Source: Macrocybe gigantea (lineage: Eukaryota > Basidiomycota > Agaricomycetes > Agaricales > Callistosporiaceae). Taken from it: 27,426 nt of DNA. Below, in pieces: positions 1 through 9,014 of this stretch. The notes below the pieces were generated by a model. It ran no database searches and was not told the DNA's origin. It saw nothing but the letters and a program-made list of their open reading frames with translations. The DNA is taken from assembly GCA_011319805.1 (NCBI GenBank), contig SJRY01000210.1, positions 1 to 27,426 on the forward strand, given 5' to 3'. Each line of letters starts with the position of its first letter. The first letter of the stretch is position 1. Both the position numbers and the translations under genes were made by a program.

Positions 1-44
1 CCTGGTTGTCTCTTTGACTCAAACCACTACCACCACTGCTTGCC

Positions 45-834
45 ATGGCTCCCAAGACTGCTCCTGCTGCTACTGCTCCTGTTTCTATTGGCCTTGTCAC
101 CAGGGCTGCCTCTGCTGCAATCCAAGGCTCCTGATTCTGGCCCTGTTACCAGGTCTGTTGCTGTCCCATTCCCATGTCCTCCTATGATGACCATTCTGTT
201 ATCAGGGCTGCCTTCAAAGGCTCTTCTACTAAGGCTCCTGTTTCTTCTAAGGCTGTTGGAGGTTCTGGCAGGCCCAGCCTGCATCCACTGCCAAATCCAA
301 GTTCCAACAAATCAAAGCTTCTTGGTATGTCTTTGATATATCTTATTTGGGCTGATCTGACTTAAATCCTTAAGGAAAAAACTTTTGCTCAACATATAGA
401 AGAAGACATTGCTACAGATGCTGGCTGAACAGCCTGTGCTCACTCAAGATGCTTGATTTCATCCTTTATATTGGTATCTTACTATTTCATGATATTTCTA
501 GGACTGAGAGGCTTTTAAAGGAGAGCAGAATTTCTGTAGCTCCTCCTTCTAGACACTGTACACCTGTCAGATCTCAGAAGCCTAAAGATAAAGAGATAAC
601 TGGGAGAATGATGAGAACTTGGATAATGATGATGCTGAAGATGGTTTTGAGGATGAGGAGGGGGAGAAAGAGGAAGAAAAGAGGAAGAAGAGGAAGAAGA
701 AATATAAAAAGGCCAAGTTGCAAGTTGAGTTTGCAAATTTTCTTACATGCATAAATTCTCATGATTTTCCAGATAATATTGATGAGGAAAGTGAGGATGA
801 TGCAGAGGTGATGAAAGAAAACCAATCACAGTAG
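45..834 (+). pseudogene. Unrecognised, broken spliced ORF fragments
   Basis: I do not recognise this gene. An ATG at 45 opens a short Ala/Pro/Ser-rich frame with repeated V-T/I-R-A-A motifs, broken by a stop near 160. A frame starting at 174 runs to a plausible GTATGT donor near 325, with an acceptor near 374. A second possible intron lies at about 472-500. Downstream is a strongly acidic, then Lys/Arg-rich segment (about 619-710; runs of E, then K/R) followed by an acidic tail ending at a TAG near 832. The pieces read like successive exons of one low-complexity protein, but the frame changes between them. The stretch has no CpG at all, as in the rest of the left island, so I infer an old, mutated mobile-element or repeat-family gene. 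Confidence 0.3.
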
Positions 835-1463
835 AGTTCAAAATTGCTCTATTTTTTTGGGTATTAATTGTCATTTTTATAAAGATATGCTGATAGATTT
901 GATGTTATGGATAAACCCACTGAGGGAGATCCTGCTACCACTCCACATGCAGAAGGTCAAATAGGTCAAACATAGGCATGATCACAACCATCCAGCTCAG
1001 ATTCCAAACCAAGCCACATTATCAAGTCCAGTCAACCACTCAACATCTCATAGCACTGCCATCTATAGACCCATATGTACAATCTGACTCTCTGCTATCT
1101 CCTATTGAGCCTCAGGGCTCATCTTGTGCTCAAGGTGGAATCCTTTGAGGTAAAAGCAGTTGGTAATGTTTCAAATATTGCTAATCTTAGTAAGCTTTTT
1201 TTTAAAAAAAAAAAAAAAAAAACATTGATTAATTTATATCTTTAGAACAATTAAGCCTTACCTCTGATTCTGACCAATCCAAGAATGGTCTAGTCCTTGT
1301 TTATTCAAGTTGCAATAAGGATGCTGAGCCATTTTCGATCAAAGCACCAACAGGACTGCAAAGGTCACTAATGAAGATCCAAATGAAGAGCCACAATAGA
1401 CTTTTGAAGACAATGTCATGACATTGAGGATATGTATTGTAATCATGCTTTTTATATTTATTT
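835..1463. other. AT-rich non-coding stretch with T8-A19 tract
   Basis: No convincing coding frame. The most visible structure is a run of eight T followed by about nineteen A (about 1196-1222). Such a tract can come from a retroposed poly(A) tail or from replication slippage, and I see no target duplication that would decide. Base composition and CpG absence match the flanking decayed element. Confidence 0.4.
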
Positions 1464-2490
1464 TTGTTTTTTTCTTTTATTAAATATCATTTTCAGGAAT
1501 CAATGTCTGGTGATGCAAGCTCTGCCATTACCAAGGACTCAAGTTCCTCCAGGCCTGCCTTCTATCTTCTAGCAGGATCTCTTCAAGAACATATTGTACA
1601 TGCTTTGAATATTCCTTCTGCTATGATAGATCACAATAAGAAAGACCTCCATTTTGCTTATGAGAAAATATAGCAATATAAGATGCCTTCCAATATATCA
1701 GAAAAATGGCAAAGTCTGTTTATGGAAAGGTGAAGCAAGTTTTTTTTTTGGATGGTTGAATTAACTACTTATGCACATTTAAATTTAGATTCCTGATGAT
1801 ACTAGCATCATTCAGATTTTTGTTTCCAAACAACATATATTTATATTACAAGAAAACCTTTCCTGAGGCAATCAAGCATGCCGACATACACAGGTGGCTC
1901 AAAAGTGAAGAAGAGATTACAAATATGAGTATCTTTAGTGCTCTTTGTCCTACTTTTGAGAATCTTCATGTTGTTTTGAATGAATGTGCTAAAGCAGCTC
2001 AGAAGGAGAATGCCAAGGCAAAGAAGAAGTCTCACAAGAAAAACCATCCTTCTGTCTATAAGTTGATATATGTTGTATGTTGAAAATATGCAAATATGAC
2101 TTCATTTTTCTTCAGCTGTCTGATTCTTGCATATGCACTTGTTTCCTATCTGGGAACCAATCTCTTAGTACAAGGAATATTTTTTAGCTCTGGCTTTGGC
2201 TCTGGCTATGGTGCTCACCTATCTCTGGATTTATTTTGCCATCAAAATGGCTGTTATTTTTATAGCTTTGGTGCCATCTCATGCCAGTTGTGGCTGCTGC
2301 AGGCTCTATGCCTCATCAAGCTTTTCCAGATATACATTTCCGAGTTTTTGCAGACTTTGTTGAGCAGACATTCAGCTCCAAAGTATCTCTACAAACTGTT
2401 TTATAATGGTTCTTTTTGCCTTGACATACAACACAGATTTATTAAATCTGCATCTCTATCAGCAAAAACACTCTTGAACAGCTACTGCTT
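1464..2490 (+). pseudogene. Unrecognised ORF fragments preceding the CxC5/CxC6 relic
   Basis: Short open stretches at 1464-1673, 1796-2083 and 2096-2536 lie on the same strand as the CxC5/CxC6 relic downstream. The first is Ser-rich; the second ends in a Lys-rich segment around residues 70-85. The third is hydrophobic and probably a wrong-frame reading, since other frames in 2190-2400 also read as protein-like pieces. I cannot assign a family. They may be 5' exons of the same KDZ-associated gene or a separate cargo gene. Stops and frame changes mean none is intact. Confidence 0.3.
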
Positions 2491-2492
2491 GG

Positions 2493-4420
2493 ATGACTGC
2501 TTTGGGAAAGTCTTTAAAGGAAAATCTTCAAACTGATTTTATGCAGCTCTTTCAGAAAAAAGAATTAAATCCTACTATTAAAGATGAAATCTTGATCAAC
2601 TTGCTGGCAACTAAACTGCATACCTTGATTGGGCTTTTATTTGATCAAACTGAAGATTTACAACCAGTTGATATGTCCCCAAACGCAAAATGCTTGCATG
2701 TGGAATGCAAAACACCCATTTGATACAAAATTCAAAGGATTGTGATATTCCTCACATAAAATTGCTTCAAGGCAATTATCTCCTCAGAAATACCTTTGTT
2801 CTCAGTGGAAAATGCAAATAATGCAATACCATCTATTATGCAGATTATCAAAACTCTTTGATTGATAGGAATAAACCCATCCGAAAGAAGATATTCATCA
2901 ATTCTGCCAAATTTTTAAAAAATAGGCAATTATTCTGGATTGATCACAATTTTTCTATAGCTGTAGTCAATGCCATGTATAATTTCGATGCATCTGCCTC
3001 TGCTATTGCTGCATTTTATAATGATAGCTATCTGGAGCCTCTAGAAATCAATATTTCTAGATGTCAAATTTGGCAAGCCTTTACTCAAGAATCTATACAC
3101 CAAGTAGCAGATTATTCAAATGAAATCTTTGCTCCTGCTAAAGGACTTAATATCCAAGACACTGTTAAGCATGCCTTTGAACAATTAGGCCAAAAGGTAT
3201 CATCTATGGAGCCAAAAAACATTCTTGCAAAGATTGTACCCATGAATATAGAGCAATAGCAGACTGTATTATTAGAGATGACCCTGCTGCTGTCTTGGGG
3301 ATTGATGAAATCAGGTTGTTTCTGCTCTACAGGGAGAAGCTGCTCATTTAGCAAGACAGATGCTGTATGAGCAAGAGCAATAGCACAACATGCTGCTCCA
3401 AGTGGAGCTTATATGGATATTGACGAAGAGCTGGATTCAAAGCAATGATGATATGAATATTGATAATAATACTGAAGGCTATGCACCAGTCAAAATGATT
3501 GTGATGGATGGCATTATGATGGGACCTGCACATTGTGCATATAAAAATTGTGATAAAGACTTGCTCAATTATCAGAATGGATATTTTTGTGATGAGCATG
3601 AAAGGATGTTTGAAGGATTATGCTGAGTCAAAGATTGTGGCAAATCCAGGATTGGAAAACCCAAGCATGTCTTGATCATCAAGATCTTTGGCATTCATAT
3701 CAGACAAGATTTGGAAATCAATCTTTATTGGAGGTTCAAAGATTGATAAAATGAGCAAAAAAGAAAGACAAGATTGGTATCCCAAGTTGCACCTTCTGCT
3801 CAAAGGCATGATGAACCGGAATCTGAAAATATATGACTACAAGTACACTATTTTAGTGCTGGAAATATTACTATGTAGAAACAATTTGTTCACCATGTGG
3901 AGTTATTATTGGATGGACAAAATTTGATATTTCAGAATCATCAACAAATATTCTGAATTGGCTGGAAGAGGTCTATCCAGATCAAACCTCAAGGCCAGAT
4001 TATATTTGCATTGATAAAAGCATGCCAAGTTCTGCACACTGCTATTGCACAAGGAAGATGGGATGATTGGAAGGATACAAGTCAGTTCATTGTAGATGCC
4101 TACCACTATATCAATCATTGGATTACAGACTACTTGTATCACAAATAGTGCAATCCTGCACCATTAAATGGTTCTGCACCCAATCTTATTCAGAGGAAGT
4201 TGATTCAAAGGGCTGCACTCACTTTAAATGAGCCTATATATACAAGCATGTGAACAGTTAAATGCTTGGATTGCAGGCTTTGAAAGCATACTTAACGGAA
4301 TGACAGTTTACAATTTCAATTGGATATTACATGTTTTATTGTTTCTTCTATACTCTCAAAGTCCTTAGAAAACAAGCTAAGCAGGCAGCAAAGAAAGTAG
4401 AAGTTTTGATAATATGAAGT
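2493..4420 (+). pseudogene. CxC5/CxC6-type KDZ-transposase-associated gene, decayed
   Basis: This is a broken copy of the Agaricomycete protein family carrying the CxC5 and CxC6 cysteine clusters found beside KDZ (Kyakuja-Dileera-Zisupton) transposases. Visible blocks in order: an N-terminal helical part (2493-2660); an ISRCQIWQAFTQESI block near 3050-3100; a C-x2-C block read as HSCKDCTHEYRAIAD near 3218-3260, in another frame; the CxC6 core at about 3500-3625 (DGIMMGPAHCAYKNC, then NGYFCDEHE); the VDAYHYINH, then CNPAPLNGSAPN block near 4092-4180; and the C-terminal ACEQLNAW...GFESIL...NFNWILH block near 4245-4350. Several stops and frame changes separate them, so the gene is dead. No KDZ transposase catalytic domain is present in the window. 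Family assignment is from remembered consensus motifs, not a search. Confidence 0.8.
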
Positions 4421-4540
4421 TGAAGAAGAATTAGGTATTGAAATAGATATAGCTTAAATAGGGATTGTTCTTTCAGATGTACAAATTGTTCTATATTGTA
4501 TAGTTGAGATGAAGTCAGATATGTTGTTAAATTCTAGAAG
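4421..4540. other. Short AT-rich spacer between CxC6 relic and repeat array
   Basis: No coding signal. Loose copies of the TTGTA-type motif already appear near 4476-4500, so the repeat array may begin here in degenerate form. Confidence 0.3.
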
Positions 4541-5205
4541 TGTTCTTGTACAGTCAAGATAGACTCCTTGTAAAGCCCTGGTAATGTCCTTGTACAGTTT
4601 ACCAGGATTTCTCATGGGTTCTGGTGGAGTTCTTGTATGGTTTTTGTAAAGTCCTTATAAAATCCTGGTAGAATCCCTATGCAGTCCAGAAGTAGTCCTT
4701 GTAAGATCCTTATGAGTTCTTGTACAGTTCTAGTACAATCCTTGTATAGTTCTACTTTGTCCTGTACAGTCCTAGTATAACCCTTGTCTATGGTCTTTCA
4801 GAATTCCTCCTAGAGTCCTGGTATTTTCCTGATACAGTACAAAAGGATTCCTTCTAAATCCTTATCATGTTGTTCTGGTGAAGTTCCTCTATATTCCTGG
4901 TATTGTCCTGGTACAGTTCACTAGGATTTTTTCATATCTCCTTGGCAGAATCCTCAAAGAAGTAGTACTTCTTGAGTCCTCCTCCTGCAGTCCTCCTGTA
5001 GTCCTGGTATGGTTCTTTCTATAGTTGATAAAATGTCCTTGTAGAGTCCTCCAGAATTCCTTGTACAGTTCTCCTCCTTGTAGAGTCCTCAGAATATACA
5101 TAGGTAATCCCTATAAAGTTCTGCTGGAGTCCTTGTGGAGTTCCTGTACTCATCAGTCCTGCTGAAGTTCCTGTTAAGTCCTTGTTGAGTTCTTGTTATA
5201 GATAG
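4541..5205 (+). repeat. Degenerate minisatellite, about 11-bp period
   Basis: The stretch is built from many imperfect copies of an 11-base unit close to TCCTTGTAGAG. Examples read consecutively from about 4646: TTTTTGTAAAG, TCCTTATAAAA, TCCTGGTAGAA, TCCCTATGCAG, TCCAGAAGTAG, TCCTTGTAAGA. Some units are 10 bases. CpG is absent. There is no coding signal; frames that stay open here are repeat shadows. It sits between a KDZ-associated gene relic and a DIRS-like relic and could be a subterminal repeat array of either. Confidence 0.8.
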
Positions 5206-5215
5206 ATTGCAAAAA

Positions 5216-5304
5216 TCAAGAACCGGACAAGGACTTTACCAGAACTCTATAAGAATTATCAGAACTCAACAAGTACTATACAGGAACTGCATCAGGACAC
5301 CAGT
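5216..5304 (-). repeat. Inverted continuation of the 11-bp minisatellite
   Basis: Beginning near 5216 the same unit is seen as its reverse complement (CTTTACCAGAA, CTCTATAAGAA, ATACAGGAACT and similar). The array therefore changes orientation across a short non-repeat spacer at about 5200-5215. The inverted arm is shorter (about 90 bp) than the direct arm (about 660 bp). It ends where the DIRS-like coding relic begins. Confidence 0.7.
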
Positions 5305-5310
5305 GGGAAT

Positions 5311-6110
5311 GGTGGGGAGTGTAATGTACTCAGCTGGGCCTACCTCACCAATCTTGAGACAATGCTTCAGCTGGGAGCTGACAAGCCATTCCTCCCACAC
5401 ACCCTGCCAAGGCAGACCCCCATCAACTTGGACTGGTGGCTAGAAACTCTCCAATCCCCCTCAGTATCCTGTCCCATCCCAGGCCCCTGCAGACTGATTG
5501 ATCCTTGAGCATTCTTGGATGCAAGCTCAGAGGTTGGCATCAGCATTATGATTGGTAATCACTGGCAAGCTTGGAGACTCCAAGCAGGATGGAAATCAGA
5601 CAGATGTGACATTACCTGGGCAGAAGCCATCAGATTTGAACTCCTTGCAACTTACCTCTCGGAAGTTGGTGAGCAGGGTGATGCTATCAAGATTTTCAGT
5701 AATAATAGAGGAGTGGTTGAAGGATGGTGGAAAGGACAAAGCCACAACCCTTAGGCCAACAGAGTATTCCATTGCATCCACAACATCATGGCAAAGTCCA
5801 AGCACAGCTTCATTACTCACTACATCATGAGCAGTGAGAATCCAGCAGATGGCCCTTTCCAAGGAAAGTACCCACCTGCCAATGCACAGCTTTCCTGCAT
5901 TCCAATCCCCCTCTCCCCCAACCTTTCATCATTGACTATGATCACCCCTTATAAGAGGATGAGGTCTGCTATGAGCAAAAGAATTGTCCAACCCTCCCCA
6001 CCCCAAAGCCTCTCTGAGCCTTTCCAAGAGCTTCCGCACCAAATGAACCCAATGACAAGGAACTCATCCTCGGCTTCCTTCCCCATCTCCATGTCTAAAA
6101 CCATATGACT
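5311..6110 (+). pseudogene. RT connection/RNase H-like domain of the DIRS-like element
   Basis: Family-typical motifs are readable: DWWLETLQSPSVS near 5430-5465, the domain start DASSEVGISIMIG at about 5515-5555, WAEAIRFELLATYLSE near 5610-5660, NNRGVVEGWWKG at about 5700-5737, and ENPADG near 5840. In intact relatives these read D-A-S-S-G-V-G, D-N-R-G-V-V-E-G-W-W-K-G-R-S-R-N and E-N-P-A-D-G-P-S-R-G. Here several arginines are His, Gln or Cys. Stops fall just before the DASS motif and after the QSHNP motif. The part past about 5890 is degraded. Non-functional. Confidence 0.7.
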
Positions 6111-6250
6111 CTAGCCACCATGGACCCAACAAAAAGAATGGACCATGACCATGTTCCCACTCTGCCCACCCTGTGCTGCCAGAGATTGCTTATGCCTGTA
6201 GCACCCAGCATCTGACCCATGAAAAGATTCACTCACAAAGAACAATGTCA

Positions 6251-7195
6251 TGTGAGTGATTGAGGTCATCTCACAAGCTTGGGCAGTGAGCACCCAAGAA
6301 GTGTATGGTACAGGTCTGGCAGCTTTCCACCAATTCTGCAACCAGTACTCCATTGCCAAGGATGTATGTGGGCCAGCATCTCCAGCTCTCCTAACCACCT
6401 TTGCTTCCAGCTTAGCAGGCATGTATTCTAGTACAACAGTCAAGAACTACATCTGTAGTGTATGGGCATGGCATATCCTTCATAGTCTAGTCTGGGAGGT
6501 CAACAAGATCAAGATGGCAGCCATGTTGCAAGCAGCCAACAGGATAGCACCCATCACTTCCAAATGTCCCCTCTAGGAACCTTTTACCACAAACATGCTC
6601 ATGATGATCAAGGCACAACTCAACCTATCATGCTCACTGGATGCTGCCATTTTCACATGCCTAACCACCTGCTTCTTCACAGCGGCATGGGTAGGTGAGT
6701 TTACTATCCATCTATTGATCAGTACAACCCTATGGAACACATCAAGGTCTCAGATCTGCATCATGATCAATCCTGCCACAGTGACAGAGTTATGGTCTTA
6801 CACATTCCTTGTATGAAAAAATCCCCCATTAGTGGGCAGGATGTCTATTGGGCAGCACAATCTGGACCTATTGACCTGGATGAAGCTCTCCAATACCATC
6901 TGTCCATCAATAACCCAGGGCCCAATGGCCATCTCTTTACCCATCTCCCACAAACATCTAAGAAAAACTGGAGACCACTCTTCTGACGAGTCTTCCTCAG
7001 AAGGATTGTAGAGGCAGCAAAGAAGGCAGATCTCCAAAACATCCCAGGTCATGGAATATGGATCAGAGCTACCCTCAAATACCTCCTCTGTGGCATGCCT
7101 CTTGATGTAATGCTGGTCATGGGTTGATGGGAGAGTCAGGCCTTTCTGATCTATCTATGAAAACATGCTCAAATTATTGCTCCATACTTACAATC
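6251..7195 (+). pseudogene. Tyrosine recombinase domain of the DIRS-like element, catalytically dead
   Basis: An N-terminal SAM-like core-binding part is seen at about 6256-6576 (blocks TQEVYGTGLAAFHQFC, then SSTTVKNYICSVWAWHILH). The catalytic domain covers about 6595-7195. The block TTCFFTAAWVGEFT (about 6665-6710) has Trp where the family has the first catalytic Arg (TGG at 6688-6690). The HxxR box reads HGIW at 7050-7061, again Trp for Arg. The nucleophile region FLIYL-stop-KHAQIIAPYL keeps the Tyr at 7152-7154 but has TGA directly after the Leu. A further TGA precedes WESQAF. Both arginine losses fit CGG to TGG. Confidence 0.75.
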
Positions 7196-7565
7196 TAACC
7201 CTACTGCACATCAGGCAGTAGCAGAGTACATACAATCAAGTGCCTAACTAAACAAGAAAATAGAATGTAAATCTGAACACTTCACCATGAGCCTTCTCCT
7301 GAGTCCTATCAGTCATGGGGGCCAGTCCTCACTGGTGCATCACAGGCTCCTGTTGGTGGTGGGAGCAGCTCTTCCTGGCTAGCATAGGCCTCAGTCGAGT
7401 TGGAAAGCTAATGCTTCCCCCCACCATAGCCTGTCTCAACCTGCTACATTCTACCCATAGCAATCGACAAAGACAGTCATTTACCACTGATTGGCTTTGT
7501 CAGCATAAATATCTGCAGAAAAAGATGCTTTCCATGAGCCAGATTTGAGAAAAATCTAAATGACA
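7196..7565. other. No gene seen; probable 3' tail of the DIRS-like relic
   Basis: There is no coding frame with family resemblance and only two or three CpG sites. No terminal inverted or split direct repeat of the DIRS type was found by eye. It ends at the target duplication of the solo LTR. Confidence 0.35.
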
Positions 7566-7570
7566 GTTAC
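7566..7570. repeat. Target-site duplication (left), solo LTR
   Basis: GTTAC directly precedes TGTTACAAATG, the left end of the solo LTR. The same five bases follow its right end at 13700-13704. Confidence 0.75.
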
Positions 7571-7769
7571 TGTTACAAATGTTGCCCAAAGGACCCTTCA
7601 ATTTCTTATCTTATCTTTCCCATATCCCTTATCTCCCCATCATGCTGTGCAGCACACAGCCATCGAGTCACTTCCCTAGTCATTCTGAGTCATCTCCTTC
7701 CAGTCTTACTCATCCGCAGTCTACAGCATTGTGCAGCCCATGGTCCGTGCTCAAGTACTGTAATGTATA

Positions 7770-7928
7770 TGAAACCCTCCCATGAGGAAAACTGCAGAGA
7801 CGAAGTCGAATGCGAAGTAATTTTTAAGCCAGATGTATATGGAATGAAGTTGTACATGATGCCCACAACATACAACAAGTGCCCACTGTTACATAATGTA
7901 GCTGATGTAAGCCAAAGGCGGGCTTACA
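7770..7928 (-). repeat. 3' LTR of the Gypsy chromovirus
   Basis: Reads TGTAAGCCC...GGGTTTCA on the minus strand. Against the 5' LTR I count six substitutions, all transitions, and two one-base length differences. An 8-bp inverted repeat (TGTAAGCC/GGCTTACA, 7-nt spacer) occupies the U3 terminus at 7906-7928. Confidence 0.85.
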
Positions 7929-7968
7929 CTCTCACGGCCTCCAAAAAAACCTCTCCCCCCAGAAGTGC
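7929..7968 (-). other. Polypurine tract next to 3' LTR
   Basis: On the minus strand a purine-rich run (GGGGGGAGAGG, then a T7 run, then GGAGGCCGTGAGAG) sits immediately before the TGTAAG start of the 3' LTR. This is the expected place for the plus-strand DNA primer. Confidence 0.5.
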
Positions 7969-8011
7969 ACCTAACTGGATGGGTGCATTAAAAAACCCCG
8001 TAGGGAAAAAG

Positions 8012-9014
8012 CTACCGCCAGTCAGGCATCTTCGGGTGTTCCCTCAACCAGTCGTCCAACGTGGAGCAATCGTTGACCTCATCACGTGGGAGCCAGCTGT
8101 CTTCTTCGGGCCCATAACCTTCCCATCGCACCAAGAACTTGCGACCCACTCCACCACAGTCCGCAACGTTTCGAGTCGATAATGCGGTCGATGAAAAACT
8201 CTTCTTCACCTTCCTCCATCAAAATCGGTTTCGGTCGTGTGGCGCGGTGTGATGGAAACTTCTTGTCATCGTTCTCATGGTACGGTTCGAGCTCGCACAC
8301 GTGGAATACCGGGTATTGTTTTGATGATGCCGGTAGATCAATCGTATAGTTGGACATTTCTGGATGTTTAGCTATAATCTTATAAATTCCATACCTTGGC
8401 ATGAATTTTGCCACTCTCTTTTCACCATCCTTTTTGAATTCCCGGCACCTGTGGAACGTTGTAAGTCGAACGCAATCGCCGACCTGGAACTCGTGTTCAG
8501 GCCCCTGGTGTCGATTCACCTGTTGCGCCTGACTGATCTTTGCCATTTGCAAGTTGTCTTGAGCCTCCCAAATGTCGACCTGCAACTGTTCCAAGAACTT
8601 GTCAGCGGCCCCGCGTTCTTCGCTTGCCGAGGTGGACAACGGCGGCATGAGTCGAGGGTGCCTTCCGGTCTTCAGGAAGAATGGCGAAAAACCTGTGCTC
8701 GCATTAACCGTATTCATTATTTCGAAACGTACGCGGGGGAGGGCGCGGACCCAGCCCTTCTGGTTTCGTTCGACGTGGAAGCATAGGCATTGAATGACCG
8801 TTTTATTCATCCTTTCCGACGAGCCATCCGTTTGGGGGTGATACGAGGTGCTGAGCTTCAGCTTTACGCCCATTAGCTTGTGCAGCACTGCCCAGAAGCG
8901 AGAGAGAAACAGGTGGTCGCAGTCGGACACGATCTCGGTGGGCAAACCGTTTTCACAATACCATTTGTCGAAAAAGAGCGTGGCCAACTCCTCACCATCA
9001 TATTGACATTGCAC
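8012..9014 (-). pseudogene. Gypsy integrase C-terminal half with chromodomain
   Basis: Continues the integrase core: second catalytic Asp in EIVSDCDHLF (relatives usually have Arg after SD), and the catalytic Glu in DGSSERMNKT after the YHPQTDG motif. The GPxF-type/SH3-like segment follows, ending in PVFHVCELEPYH. The chromodomain begins [13 protein letters not shown], then a one-base frameshift near 8175 moves the rest ([18 protein letters not shown], then LPRDEV) into another frame, ending at about 8012. Chromodomains direct chromoviral insertion to marked chromatin. A separate frameshift at about 9013 splits this part from the upstream integrase. Confidence 0.85.

Larger units (their letters stand above)
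5305..7195 (+). mobile_element. DIRS-like tyrosine-recombinase element relic (RNase H + YR)
   Basis: This is a partial element with a ribonuclease H-like domain followed by a tyrosine recombinase, the order seen in DIRS-type retrotransposons of basidiomycetes. A recognisable reverse transcriptase catalytic core is missing: upstream sequence goes directly into the 11-bp repeats. Many lesions are C to T or G to A at former CpG sites, including Arg to Trp, Cys, His or Gln changes and stops where the family has Arg. No terminal repeats could be identified. Assignment to DIRS rather than another YR group is an inference from domain order. Confidence 0.75.

Noticed and set aside
515..736. Ser/Pro-rich minus-strand ORF
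   Set aside because: Antisense of the acidic/Lys-rich low-complexity block; no family signal.
1196..1222. T8-A19 tract as a retroposon tail
   Set aside because: No target duplication or retroposed gene could be matched to it; slippage is as likely.
4889..5101. Minus-strand ORF in the repeat array
   Set aside because: Open only because the 11-bp unit lacks stops in that frame; repetitive translation.
7929..8010. Gypsy LTRs as plus-strand LTRs with the TATATAAGG as their own TATA box
   Set aside because: The TATA lies outside the shared repeat. The TG...CA ends, polypurine tract and pol order all place the element on the minus strand; the TATA belongs to the older LTR.
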